This document shows, in pieces, positions 51,751-60,824 of a DNA stretch of 64,000 bases (its first letter is position 1; every line of letters starts with the position of its first letter). Made by a program: the position numbers and the translations under genes. The stretch comes from QKMZ01 sp012965515 (lineage in GTDB: Bacteria > Cyanobacteriota > Vampirovibrionia > Obscuribacterales > Obscuribacteraceae), in NCBI GenBank assembly GCA_937879965.1, contig CALFMP010000037.1, positions 682,001 to 746,000 on the forward strand, in the 5' to 3' direction. The notes under the pieces were generated by a model. That model saw nothing but the letters and a program-made list of their open reading frames with translations, ran no database searches and was not told the DNA's origin.

Positions 51751-52470
51751 TCAATTTTTCGGCGTAAAGAACGAACGAATGATGTCTGCAATCGTTTGTT
51801 TCTTTTTCGGCGAATGTCCACTCAAACCAGCTGCAAGTTTCTTTTGATAAATGTCATGCCCTTTATTGATCTTTGCAGCTTGCTCAAGAGCCTTTGTCTG
51901 GTTCGCTGACAAAGGTCGCTCTCCTTTTGTTCCTTTCACCTTAAAAGACTTGAGCATCTCGAACGGATTTTCCCCAAAAGACTCGTCAGGACATTGATCG
52001 TGTTTGAAGTTGCACACTGAATACGCGACATCAAGCGGAACATCAAAAAAATAGTCGACTTCTGTAGTTTCAGATTGTGATTTCTCGCAATCCGTCTTCA
52101 GTTTTACAAAGGAATCAGGTGGATTTCCTTCGCACTCCAAATGCGAGAGCCCACGAGAGGAGTCGTGAGTAATTGACCAGATTTTTTGCCCATCAGCCCA
52201 GCCGCTACTGAGGCAGACCATTGCACCTTCTGCAACCATTGCTGTAACTGCTTTTGCTTCAGGACGACTGTTTGTAAGCCTCCCAGCAGCCTCATCCAAA
52301 GGCTCTGTCTCATTCCAGATGAAGACGTTCCAGCCATTTCGATTATCTAGAAAGGACCATTCACTGTCTGGAACTGCATCGAACTCACCGGTCGCGATGA
52401 GTTCAAAGTGTTTCAAAACATCTTCTTTCTCGATGCCACTAGTCGCAATCCAACTTAAGTGAAACCCCAA
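51751..52470 (-). CDS. Hypothetical protein
   Basis: 239 residues, start TTG with GGAGGT six bases upstream. The sequence begins MGFHLSWIATSGIEKEDVLKHF and shows alternating strands and helices, with FIWNETEPLD and CLSSGWADGQKIWSITHD. Residues 60-150 are aromatic-rich and resemble small polymorphic-toxin immunity folds only in a general way. A carboxy-terminal basic tail (KKKQTIADIIRSFF) follows. No function is proposed. Confidence 0.65.
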   Translation of the reverse strand: MGFHLSWIATSGIEKEDVLKHFELIATGEFDAVPDSEWSFLDNRNGWNVFIWNETEPLDEAAGRLTNSRPEAKAVTAMVAEGAMVCLSSGWADGQKIWSITHDSSRGLSHLECEGNPPDSFVKLKTDCEKSQSETTEVDYFFDVPLDVAYSVCNFKHDQCPDESFGENPFEMLKSFKVKGTKGERPLSANQTKALEQAAKINKGHDIYQKKLAAGLSGHSPKKKQTIADIIRSFFTPKN

Positions 52471-52668
52471 GTCGCACCTCCGTCTTAAGATGATTCAAAA
52501 GAACCAGTCACGCGGTAAAACCAAGTCAGGGAGCTAATTCTAGCAAACATTAAACGAGTATCACTATGTCAAGAAGAATACGAAAGGCTCTCTTAAAGCT
52601 GGCTAATTTGAGCAAATACGCGCCTATACTGAGCGCATCAAATCACACACGGAGCTTTGTACATCGAA

Positions 52669-53148
52669 ATGACAACAGCAACAAAACAACTCATCGAATC
52701 CAAGTGGAACACCCAAAAGATTCAAGAAGAAACCGCACGTCTTCTGGCTTCGCAATGGATGGCCGCATATGGCGTTATCTGCGAGCACGGCGAAGAAGCA
52801 ATCAAAAAGTTTGAAAACGTAAAGCGTCAAGAAAAAGTAGCCTACTTCAAGGCTCTCAAAGTAACCACCCCGATGGAACTCGTCAAAGCAATGGCTGAAT
52901 TCGAAGCCAATGTTTTCGGCAGCAAGATCGAAATCTGGGGCGATGACAAGCAAGCTCACCTCAGCTACAAGACCTGCGGAATGTGGGAAGCACTCAAGAA
53001 GTTCGGCCACATGAGCAAAGAACAAGAAGAAAAGATGGGCGCTCAATTCGAGAACTGCACATCAATGTTCGCAAAAGAATTCGGCTTCAAAGGCGAAACC
53101 AAATTCGAAGGCGAAAACTGCGCAACCTTGACCTTCACCAAAGAGTAA
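52669..53148 (+). CDS. Hypothetical protein, possibly highly expressed
   Basis: 159 residues from the ATG at 52669; a TTG four codons upstream is an alternative start. GGAG is at 52651-52654, which is too close to the TTG and rather far from the ATG. The protein is helical, rich in Glu, Lys and Ala, with three cysteines (CGMWEALKKF, FENCTSMFAKEFGF, GENCATLTF). The last pattern recalls the 2-amino-thiazoline-4-carboxylate hydrolase family (PF14196), but I could not verify it. The strong terminator that follows suggests high expression. Confidence 0.6.
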   Translation: MTTATKQLIESKWNTQKIQEETARLLASQWMAAYGVICEHGEEAIKKFENVKRQEKVAYFKALKVTTPMELVKAMAEFEANVFGSKIEIWGDDKQAHLSYKTCGMWEALKKFGHMSKEQEEKMGAQFENCTSMFAKEFGFKGETKFEGENCATLTFTKE

Positions 53149-53190
53149 TCGCGGTTACTTCTTCAAAGTATTCAAAGTATTTGGAAGAGC

Positions 53191-53218
53191 AAAAGCCCCG
53201 GGTTCGCCCGGGGCTTTT
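53191..53218. terminator. Strong bidirectional terminator with a UUCG loop
   Basis: AAAAGCCCCGGG and CCCGGGGCTTTT form a perfect 12-bp stem closed by TTCG. Runs of A before and T after make it usable from either strand. It terminates the preceding gene. Confidence 0.9.
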
Positions 53219-53258
53219 GGTTTGAGCCTTTGTGGAATAATTGGCTCATTGGGGAGTC

Positions 53259-54542
53259 ATGGCGAACAAAAAACACATCGCAATCAGAACATTGGCAGCG
53301 CTGTATCTCACAATGCTGGTGATAGCCGCTGGGTTCATGTTCGAGTGGATGTTCAAACTTCCAACGATCAAGTATCACGATTACGCCAAGTACTACACGA
53401 TGGCAAAGATCGTTGCTTCTGATGAAAGCCACAAATTTTACGACGGTGAACACCAGCTCAACGAGTGGCGCAAACTTAGCAATGAAGGTGCGTCAGAAAG
53501 ACCAGTCTGCATGGAGATTTCTCCGGTTTGGCCGGCAATACTCTATCCATTCGGCAAAGTCTCGCTCCAAACTGCCTATCTGTTGTGGCAAGGAATTTGG
53601 ATGAGCGCAGGAGCGATTGGGCTCTTTAGTGTTTTGCGCTCCATTCATTCATCAACAAGTTTGGGCCGAACTATTTTTCGCACATTTATTTTGTGCACGG
53701 CAATAATGGCAAGTTTGCCTGAAGCGCGCGGCATGGTGCTCGGTCAGCCGAGCTGGCTAATTCTTGGACTTTTAAGTGGTTTTTGCGCAGCCTTTCTAGC
53801 AAAACAAGATGTCGTGGCGGGAATTCTTTTAGCAATTTCCACAATCAAGTTTCAGTATTCTCCATTCTTTGGAGTGGCGGCCCTAGCCGCTGGACGATGG
53901 AAAATCATTGCCGTTGCAGCGGCAGGATTCTTCGCTCTGCTCGGCGCAGCAGCAGTGATTGTTGGTCCCGATACGGTCCTTCAATACCCAAGTATTCTTC
54001 TGAAATGGGAAACAATGAAGGAATACGAGATCGACATCAACCCGCAGTCGATGGTCAATTTCCGTGGGGTGCTGAGCATTTTGATGCCCTCCGAAATAGC
54101 GATGAAGTTCAGTTTTCCAATTATGATTGCAGGACTTTTGTTGACGCTCAAAGTTTGGTTTGACGCTTTGAAGATTGGCGCAAAAGCTGTTCCGTGGGCG
54201 CTTTCATTCAGTGTTATTGCAGTTCTACTCTTCAGTGCACACGTGCATATGTACGAATGCATAGTGCTGGCAATTTGCGCGGCGCTGACTTTCCCTTCAT
54301 TTGATCCAGTTCAGCTCTTGAGTGTGAACACCTGGCGCATGAGGCTCTGGATCTGGCTCCTCGCAATCTACCCATTCCTGCTGTGGGTCATATTCCTGCT
54401 TGATGCGAAACTATTTCACATTCAAATTGGTGGCATGACTTTTTCAGTTGTCACTGTATTTACGTTCAACGCAATAAATATAGTGCTCGCTGTTCTGGCT
54501 GCAATCAATTTGTATAAATCGAAAGAAGCGGAAATGTCGTAA
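53259..54542 (+). CDS. DUF2029/GT87-type membrane glycosyltransferase
   Basis: 427 residues with about ten hydrophobic helices. The amino terminus (MANKKHIAIRTLAALYLTML) and DYAKYYTMAKIVAS in the first loop match the DUF2029 (GT87) family of polyprenyl-phosphate-mannose mannosyltransferases; the Asp there is the expected catalytic residue. GGGGAG lies just two bases before the ATG at 53259; a TTG at 53241 is an alternative. It is a stand-alone gene flanked by the UUCG terminator and a palindrome pair. Confidence 0.78.
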   Translation: MANKKHIAIRTLAALYLTMLVIAAGFMFEWMFKLPTIKYHDYAKYYTMAKIVASDESHKFYDGEHQLNEWRKLSNEGASERPVCMEISPVWPAILYPFGKVSLQTAYLLWQGIWMSAGAIGLFSVLRSIHSSTSLGRTIFRTFILCTAIMASLPEARGMVLGQPSWLILGLLSGFCAAFLAKQDVVAGILLAISTIKFQYSPFFGVAALAAGRWKIIAVAAAGFFALLGAAAVIVGPDTVLQYPSILLKWETMKEYEIDINPQSMVNFRGVLSILMPSEIAMKFSFPIMIAGLLLTLKVWFDALKIGAKAVPWALSFSVIAVLLFSAHVHMYECIVLAICAALTFPSFDPVQLLSVNTWRMRLWIWLLAIYPFLLWVIFLLDAKLFHIQIGGMTFSVVTVFTFNAINIVLAVLAAINLYKSKEAEMS

Positions 54543-54546
54543 TGGG

Positions 54547-54611
54547 CGTAGGGGCGCATGCAATGCGCCCCCACACCAAATGAAAAGGGCGATGCATGGC
54601 ATCGCCCCTAC
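54547..54611. repeat. Pair of palindromic hairpins between katG and the glycosyltransferase gene
   Basis: First hairpin: GGGGCGCAT (54551-54559) and ATGCGCCCC (54563-54571) with a GCA loop. Second: GGGCGATGC (54587-54595) and GCATCGCCC (54599-54607) with an ATG loop. Outer GTAG and CTAC bases form a symmetrical pair. The elements lie between convergent genes, and their flanks resemble the repeat at 63072. Confidence 0.75.
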
Positions 54612-54614
54612 AAT

Positions 54615-56951
54615 TTACGAACCGATTTTCGCTGGTTTTACGCCGATGCGAACATTCTGATCGAGATCAAAGCGATCGAGATTCATTACCTTGGTCCATA
54701 CAGCGACGAAATCGTTGACGAATTTCTTCTGCGCGTCGTTGCTTGCATAGACTTCGGAGATTGCTCTCAGTTGTGAGTTCGATCCAAAGATGAGGTCAAC
54801 TGCAGTACCGGTCCATTTTACTTTTCCGGTTGCACGATCACAGCCTTCATACAGGTTCTCATCCTTGGCAGATTTCTTCCATGTGGTATCCATCGCCAGC
54901 AAATTGACGAAGAAGTCGTTGGTCAACTTCTCCGGTCTGTTGGTGAAGACGCCTACTTGCGAGTGATCTGCGTTCGTATTCAAAACACGCATTCCACCTA
55001 AGAGAACAGTCATCTCAGGAGCAGAAAGTGTCAACTTCTGCGAGCGATCGACAAGCAATTGCTCCAGCGGTCTGTCAGGATTTTTTCCACGGAAGTTGCG
55101 GAAACCGTCGGTGGTCGGTTCCAGCACTGCGAATGATTCAACGTCCGTCTGCTCCAAGAGCGCATCCATACGACCGGGAGTGAAAGGCACGGTCACATTG
55201 TGTCCGGCATTTTTCGCGGCAGCTTCAACTCCAGCGCATCCACCAAGAACGATGATGTCCGCCAGTGATACTTTCTTACCGTCAGACTGAGCAGCATTGA
55301 AATCTTTCTGGATCTTTTCCAGTATTTGCAAGCTCTTTGCCAACTCTGCGGGATTGTTTACTTCCCAGTCCTTCTGTGGTGCAAAACGAATGCGAGCACC
55401 ATTGGCGCCACCACGCTTATCTGTTCCACGGAATGTCGAAGCAGACTCCCATGCGGTTGTCACAAGCTGAGGAACGGTCAAACCGGAGGCAAGCAGCTTA
55501 GCTTTGAGGTCTGCAATATCCTTATCACCGATCAGCTTGTGATCGACTTTCGGAATAGGATCTTGGAAGAGTTGCGGCGGAGCAACGTCTGGTCCTAGAC
55601 ATCTGGTGACCGGTCCCATGTCGCGATGCGTCAATTTGTACCAGGCTTTCGCAAAGGCCAGTCTAAACGCCTCCGGGTCTTCGTGGAACTTCTTCGAAAT
55701 AGCAGCGTAAGTCGGGTCCATCTTTAGCGCGATGTCGGTTGTGAACATCATTGGAGGATGCTTCTTAGTCGCGTCGTGTGCGTCAGGCACGATTTCCTTT
55801 CCGTCTTCCGGCGTCCACTGGTTTGCACCACCTGGTCCCTTGGTCAACTTCCATTCCTTGCCCATCAAATGGTTGAAATAGCCATTACCGAATTTGGTAG
55901 GAGTGGAAGTCCATGCGCCTTCCAAACCGCTGGTGATTGTTGCATCACCACAGCCTTTTCCGAACGAGTTCTTCCAACCGAGCCCTTGCTCTTCAATGGG
56001 AGCACCCTCAGGTTCACGACCAACGTACTTGCTTGCATCGGCCGCCCCGTGCGCTTTTCCAAGCGTATGTCCACCTGCGATGAGCGCAACCGTTTCCTCG
56101 TCATTCATCGCCATGCGGCCGAAAGTTTCTTTGATATCCTTCGCTGCTGCTAGCGGATCGGGCTTGCCGTTAGGTCCTTCCGGATTGACGTAGATCAATC
56201 CCATTTGCACAGCAGCAAGAGGATTTTCCAATTGTCTGTTGCTTGTGTAGCGTTTGTCGCCAAGCCAGGTGCTCTCCGGTCCCCAATAAATGTCTTCTTG
56301 TGGTTCCCAAACATCATCGCGGCCACCGGCGAATCCGATCAGTTTCAGACCCGAGGATTCAAGCGCGCAGTTGCCGGCCAAAATCATCAAATCCGCCCAT
56401 GAGATTTTCTCGCCATATTTTTGTTTGATCGGCCAGAGAAGGCGGCGAGCCTTATCGAGGTTGGCGTTATCGGGCCAGCTGTTGAGCGGCGCAAAACGCT
56501 GCGTGCCGTACCCAGCACCGCCACGACCATCAGCGACACGATAAGTGCCGGCGCTGTGCCACGCCATACGGATGAAGAATGGTCCGTAATGGCCAAAGTC
56601 GGCAGGCCACCAGTCCTGAGACGTCGTCATCAAAGTATTGATGTCTTTCTTGACCGCTTCGAGGTCGAGTTTTTTGAACTCTTCTGCGTAATTGAATTTC
56701 GCACCCATCGGGTTGCTGGCAGGCGGATTCTGGTGCAGGATCTTCAGATTAAGCGAATTGGGCCACCAATCACCATTGCCGTAAGCGCCTTCAGCAGTTG
56801 GTTTGAGCAATGGGTTTCGAGCACCCATTACTGGGCATTTGCTGGCATCAGCAGAATCTGTAGCTTGTGCGTACTGAGCGAAGGTCGCCGTAGCCACGCA
56901 GAGCATGGAAAGAGTAGCCGCTACGCGGGCGAATTTAAGTGTCCGGATCAT
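54615..56951 (-). CDS. katG: Catalase-peroxidase with a signal peptide
   Basis: 778 residues from the ATG at 56951 (AGGAGA with a CGTC spacer upstream); an upstream start at 56975 is discarded. A signal peptide (MIRTLKFARVAATLSMLCV, cleavage near AQYAQA-TD) indicates a periplasmic enzyme. The heme peroxidase signature RMAWHSAGTYR carries the distal Arg, Trp and His, and ILAGNCALESSGLKLIGFAGGR is the family segment. The Trp-Tyr-Met adduct residues are present (W in RMAWH, Y in LIYVNPEG, M in GRMAMND), and HTLGKAHG has the proximal His. A second, degenerate peroxidase half is present at the carboxy end, as usual. It detoxifies H2O2. Confidence 0.95.
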   Translation of the reverse strand: MIRTLKFARVAATLSMLCVATATFAQYAQATDSADASKCPVMGARNPLLKPTAEGAYGNGDWWPNSLNLKILHQNPPASNPMGAKFNYAEEFKKLDLEAVKKDINTLMTTSQDWWPADFGHYGPFFIRMAWHSAGTYRVADGRGGAGYGTQRFAPLNSWPDNANLDKARRLLWPIKQKYGEKISWADLMILAGNCALESSGLKLIGFAGGRDDVWEPQEDIYWGPESTWLGDKRYTSNRQLENPLAAVQMGLIYVNPEGPNGKPDPLAAAKDIKETFGRMAMNDEETVALIAGGHTLGKAHGAADASKYVGREPEGAPIEEQGLGWKNSFGKGCGDATITSGLEGAWTSTPTKFGNGYFNHLMGKEWKLTKGPGGANQWTPEDGKEIVPDAHDATKKHPPMMFTTDIALKMDPTYAAISKKFHEDPEAFRLAFAKAWYKLTHRDMGPVTRCLGPDVAPPQLFQDPIPKVDHKLIGDKDIADLKAKLLASGLTVPQLVTTAWESASTFRGTDKRGGANGARIRFAPQKDWEVNNPAELAKSLQILEKIQKDFNAAQSDGKKVSLADIIVLGGCAGVEAAAKNAGHNVTVPFTPGRMDALLEQTDVESFAVLEPTTDGFRNFRGKNPDRPLEQLLVDRSQKLTLSAPEMTVLLGGMRVLNTNADHSQVGVFTNRPEKLTNDFFVNLLAMDTTWKKSAKDENLYEGCDRATGKVKWTGTAVDLIFGSNSQLRAISEVYASNDAQKKFVNDFVAVWTKVMNLDRFDLDQNVRIGVKPAKIGS

Positions 56952-57090
56952 GACGTCTCCTGAAGATGCAGCCAAAGCGGCCGCGCCATACCATTTTAGA
57001 ACGAGTCTAATCTTTGACTTAGTTTAAAAGATGTCCCGCGTTAATGTCAACGGACTGTCTGTATGGAAACAATTAAAAGTAGGGGCGCTA

Positions 57091-57720
57091 TTAGGCGGCG
57101 TTGGCGTGCAAACCCTCGCCGATTTCGCCCATAGCCCGGAACATTCGTTTGGCCGCATCGAGAATTTCCGCGGTTTCCGCTTCATTTAAATGATTGGCGT
57201 TCATAGCATCCTTGAATTCTCCCCACAACTGCATGAACTTGCCTTCGTAAGGATCAAAATAGAGAGTGCCGTTATGGCCTTCAAGGTTGTACGACTTTTT
57301 CAGATTGGAGCAAATCATTCTTGCGCCATGCTTGCTGCCAAGCAAAACATAATGGTATCCAAGCAAAGCAATAGGGTGCTTTTTGCTGGTGGCTCTTATA
57401 GATTCGACGATTCTTGCTGTTGCGGGAAGAGGTTTGCAATCAGCGCTCTTGCGACCAAGTGCGGTCAGATCTTTGTCGAGAAAACCTTCCTGATACTGCC
57501 AGTCGCCTAGGACTTTGCTCACGCGTTCGTCCTTGCTTGCCTCCTTGAGTTCATCTTCGAGCGCTTTATGTAAAACAAAAAGCTGCCCGACGTAATCGCA
57601 GAATGTCTCGTAAGGCAATTGACCTGAGAAGAGCAATCGCTGGAAATCATGTCCTTCGGCGGAATCGTGGTCTGCACGAGTCGTCGATTTGAGATTTTCC
57701 ATCAATGTTTGTTCAGTCAC
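57091..57720 (-). CDS. Biliverdin-forming heme oxygenase
   Basis: 209 residues, normal for a soluble HO. TRADHDSAE holds the proximal histidine ligand, and YHYVLLGSKHGARMI contains the flexible distal-helix glycines (GSxxGA). It cleaves heme to biliverdin, CO and iron. The start is a GTG with AAGGAG eight bases upstream (an in-frame ATG six codons in is less favoured). It stands between katG and a regulator gene; no bilin reductase or phycobiliprotein is in the window, so iron release or bilin signalling is the likely role. A truncated copy of the GGGGCG element follows the stop. Confidence 0.92.
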   Translation of the reverse strand: MTEQTLMENLKSTTRADHDSAEGHDFQRLLFSGQLPYETFCDYVGQLFVLHKALEDELKEASKDERVSKVLGDWQYQEGFLDKDLTALGRKSADCKPLPATARIVESIRATSKKHPIALLGYHYVLLGSKHGARMICSNLKKSYNLEGHNGTLYFDPYEGKFMQLWGEFKDAMNANHLNEAETAEILDAAKRMFRAMGEIGEGLHANAA

Positions 57721-57788
57721 AGAGATTCTCCTTCAAGCCAAAACGCAAAACCAAGGGCACCGCCTATAGTGCCACAGCCAAAGCGCAA

Positions 57789-59462
57789 CTAACGCAATGC
57801 TTTCCCTGCCGCTCTCACGAGACGGTTACGCCCCTGCGCTTTAGCGCTTTGCAAGGCTTGTTCCGCGTCAGATATCAGCACTTTCAGATCCATTCCATCA
57901 CCAAGCGATGCAACACCACTTGACGCCGTAACGAAAAATGGTTCTCCACCACCGACGTGTTCGACGGCGGCGAGTTCCCGCAAGAATGTTTGACCAAGCT
58001 CTGCAACTTCCGGTACAGAAAGGTTTTCAACCATCACGCCAAAAGAATCGCCGCCAATACGGCCAATCAATTCCGAGTGCCGGAAAGTCTTCTTGAGCAA
58101 ATTGGAGACGGTCAGTATGACTTTGTCGCCGGCAGGGAATCCATAACGCTCGTTTACATAACGCAGTCCGTCAATATCAATGAGCATCAGCACCAAAGAA
58201 AAACGACGTTGAAACGGCTCTACTAGCGCACCGGCGCGTTCGATGAAAGCACTGTGAGTCAAGCACTGCGTGAGACCTTCGCGCTTCAACATTTTTTGGA
58301 AAACGCGATAGCGCTCCAATCTTCCTGCCACCGTCGCTACCAAAAGCGGTGGCGCAATTGGTTTGATCAAATGATCGTCGCCACCGGAGCGAGCGCTTTC
58401 AATGTGCGCTTCAAGCTGGTTTTGCGTGGTGAGAAATAGAATCGGCAACGCTACAAAACGCTCCATTTGCCGCACGTATTTAGCGATCTCAAACCCGGTC
58501 ATGTCGCCCATCATGACGTCCAAGAGCAAGAGATCCGGGCAAAACGCAAGGAGCGCTTCTTCGAATGCTTTTGGATCGTTTAAGGTAAGAACGTTATATC
58601 CGGCGAATTCGAGAGTAGCTCGAATAAACTCCGCTTGATCCGGATCATCTTCGACTGAAAGAATGCGAAAACGCTCCGGCTTGTCTCTATCGAGCAAATA
58701 GCGCAACTTGTCGACGATAGATTGGAAATCCAGAGGGTGCTCGAAAAACGCATCGACACCGGCTCTAATCGCACCGACTTTATCGAGGAATCCTTGTTCT
58801 CGAGAAAGCATCACCACCGGCGGTTTATTGCCACCAGGAAGATTGCGCAAGCTGGCAACCAACTCGTAACCGTTGCCATCAGACAAGGGAATATCAACAA
58901 TCATGCCATCCGGAAAAGTCAATTTGAGAGCATCAAGAGCCTCAGAAGACGTCGTAAACACGCGAAACTCGAAGTCATTGCCAGCAAGCAAAGGCTCCAG
59001 TGCGTCAGTGTGTTCAGGGTCTGAAGAAACGACAAAAATACGCAGTCGCCCTTTGTCTTTAGCGGTCGATGTCACGTTAATCTGCGGTGCTACTGCAGGC
59101 AACGGACCCGTGTCGTCTTGCGCTCGTGCATCCGGACGCCCGACTTCAATGGCACCACGCATGCTTTCCACAGCTTCCTTCAGCTTATCGATAGAATCCG
59201 GTGACGCCGAACCGCCTTGTCTCACCAACGAGAAAACAATGGTTTCGCCAAATTGCGCGTACATGCACAAATCATCCAGCTCATAAATGCCGCCGCCACC
59301 AGCCAATTGGTGAAAGTGCCCAGCCAACTGTTTGATCACTCCAGCATCCGCCGGTCGATAGGTGAGGGTGGCAAGCAGCCCTTCCATCTCGGTCAAGCGG
59401 TCTCGCGTCTTCGCGATGAATTCCGCTTTCTTTTGGGTCATCCTGGGAAGCCAGCTTTCCAT
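57789..59462 (-). CDS. Hybrid regulator: Hpt, two receiver domains and a degenerate GGDEF
   Basis: 557 residues. Hpt domain (residues 1-100) with HFHQLAGGGG, probable phosphorylated His51. First REC (140-255) has Asp190; second REC (265-382) has Asp315 in LLLLDVMMGD and Lys367. The GGDEF domain (about 400-555) reads GGDSF at 470-474, with serine for the conserved metal-binding glutamate, so cyclase activity is doubtful; it may bind c-di-GMP or GTP or interact with another cyclase. GAAGAG lies 10 bases before the ATG. It lies 38 bases downstream of a single-REC gene on the same strand. Confidence 0.92.
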   Translation of the reverse strand: MESWLPRMTQKKAEFIAKTRDRLTEMEGLLATLTYRPADAGVIKQLAGHFHQLAGGGGIYELDDLCMYAQFGETIVFSLVRQGGSASPDSIDKLKEAVESMRGAIEVGRPDARAQDDTGPLPAVAPQINVTSTAKDKGRLRIFVVSSDPEHTDALEPLLAGNDFEFRVFTTSSEALDALKLTFPDGMIVDIPLSDGNGYELVASLRNLPGGNKPPVVMLSREQGFLDKVGAIRAGVDAFFEHPLDFQSIVDKLRYLLDRDKPERFRILSVEDDPDQAEFIRATLEFAGYNVLTLNDPKAFEEALLAFCPDLLLLDVMMGDMTGFEIAKYVRQMERFVALPILFLTTQNQLEAHIESARSGGDDHLIKPIAPPLLVATVAGRLERYRVFQKMLKREGLTQCLTHSAFIERAGALVEPFQRRFSLVLMLIDIDGLRYVNERYGFPAGDKVILTVSNLLKKTFRHSELIGRIGGDSFGVMVENLSVPEVAELGQTFLRELAAVEHVGGGEPFFVTASSGVASLGDGMDLKVLISDAEQALQSAKAQGRNRLVRAAGKALR

Positions 59463-59500
59463 CTATTCAACTCTTCGAAGTGGTGGAGTAACGACTGGTT

Positions 59501-59872
59501 TTACTTGGTGCCCGCAAATTCCAGCACCTTTTGGATTTGATTGCTCAATTGCTCGAGCCTGAACGGTTTTGGCAAAAACTCAGTGGCGCCCGCTTTCATG
59601 CAAGCTTCCTTTTCCGTGGGATCGCGCCTGCCGGTGAGCATCAGCACCGGCGCCTTCCCGCCTTGCTCTCTATATGCACGACAAACTTCGATGCCCGCCA
59701 TTCCAGGAAGCTGCCAGTCGAGAATGATAACGTCGAAAGACTTCTCGAGCATTCGAGCCAGACCATCTTCGCCCGTGAGCGCTGCTTCAGCGTCATGCTG
59801 ATTGAAAACCAACCATTCGACCATTGTCGAAGAAAGGTCTTCGTCGTCTTCGACTACCAAAATGGAAGCCAC
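59501..59872 (-). CDS. Single-domain response regulator
   Basis: 123 residues, one receiver domain: VVEDDEDLS acidic pocket, phosphoacceptor Asp in VIILDWQLPGM, conserved Thr in MLTGR and Lys in FLPKPF. There is no output domain, so it must act through another protein, most likely the Hpt-REC-REC-GGDEF protein encoded 38 bases downstream. The start is GTG with GAGGTG about eight bases upstream. Confidence 0.93.
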   Translation of the reverse strand: MASILVVEDDEDLSSTMVEWLVFNQHDAEAALTGEDGLARMLEKSFDVIILDWQLPGMAGIEVCRAYREQGGKAPVLMLTGRRDPTEKEACMKAGATEFLPKPFRLEQLSNQIQKVLEFAGTK

Positions 59873-59972
59873 AGAGAGGGCACCTCAAATGCTGCAAGGG
59901 AGTTGAACATTCAATACCACGCCACATACAAAGCAAACCATATATGGCAACTGAAGATGCTTAATCACGGTT

Positions 59973-60695
59973 CTACTTGATAAAGGCGTCGATTCCGCTC
60001 TCGTCGTCTCCACCTAACAGCAGCTCCATCTCACTTTTGCACTTTTTGTATCCTTTCGGCAGCTCAAAGGCCGACTTCGGAATTTTGGTCTTCTTGATTG
60101 ACTTCGTGTCCATGTCGACTCTTGGCTCACGGTCGTCAAATTTGGAAACCATACGCAGCGGCATGCCAATGCTTTGGGGGATGCCAATGGTGCTTGAAAC
60201 AAACTCTTGCAAGGGCGCACTCAACGGCAAATCTTTCGTCACCCACAATTCCATCACTTTGTGCCGATTCTTCGTCTGCCAGGTGTACTTCTTGGTTGAG
60301 TAGCCGGCGATCTTTTCTCCCGGAAACGGTCCTTTCATGTCCTTCTTGCCGGGCGCATAGCGCTTCATCCAATCGGCATGAGGCATGAGCACATACTTAC
60401 GCGTGCTTTCGTTAAAAAACCAGGCATCGAATTTGGGCGAGGTCAGAATCGCCGACATCAGCTTGCTGGTTAAAACCATGCTGTCCTCTGTCATGCGAAT
60501 CAGCGTGCGTCCACGCTCCTCACTCTTCTGTTCTATGACCCAGCCCATATCTGAAGGCGCAGCAGATGCCGTTTGCACTGCAAAAAAAAGCAAAAAGCCA
60601 AACAAACCGGCTGTGCAATTGGGCATGGAGACAACCGGATGTTTTGAAAAGCGTTCAACCCGTTTAACGTTCATCAAAAACTTTCTTGCGCTCAT
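59973..60695 (-). CDS. Exported protein, LolA/DUF4412-like
   Basis: 240 residues from an ATG at 60695; other in-frame starts are 60674 and 60626, and none has a clear ribosome binding site. A hydrophobic segment (TAGLFGFLLFFAVQTASA) acts as signal peptide. The remainder is beta-rich with a bent-barrel look: TLIRMTEDSMVL, KYVLMPHADWMKRY, GEKIAGYSTKKYTWQT and HKVMELWVTKDLPL. That sequence order (ELWVTKDL) recalls outer-membrane lipoprotein-sorting-like and DUF4412 proteins. It lies 100 bases upstream of the regulator operon. Confidence 0.7.
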   Translation of the reverse strand: MSARKFLMNVKRVERFSKHPVVSMPNCTAGLFGFLLFFAVQTASAAPSDMGWVIEQKSEERGRTLIRMTEDSMVLTSKLMSAILTSPKFDAWFFNESTRKYVLMPHADWMKRYAPGKKDMKGPFPGEKIAGYSTKKYTWQTKNRHKVMELWVTKDLPLSAPLQEFVSSTIGIPQSIGMPLRMVSKFDDREPRVDMDTKSIKKTKIPKSAFELPKGYKKCKSEMELLLGGDDESGIDAFIK

Positions 60696-60824
60696 GAAAA
60701 GTAGTTGGTAGGCAACATTTACGGGAGTATCATCGCACAAAACAGACCGTGCGGTTTGGTTCCCCCTGAAGTGAGGTATGTCTTGACTGGGGGGAGCTGC
60801 CAAGCTTCAGCTTAGGTCTGCGAT

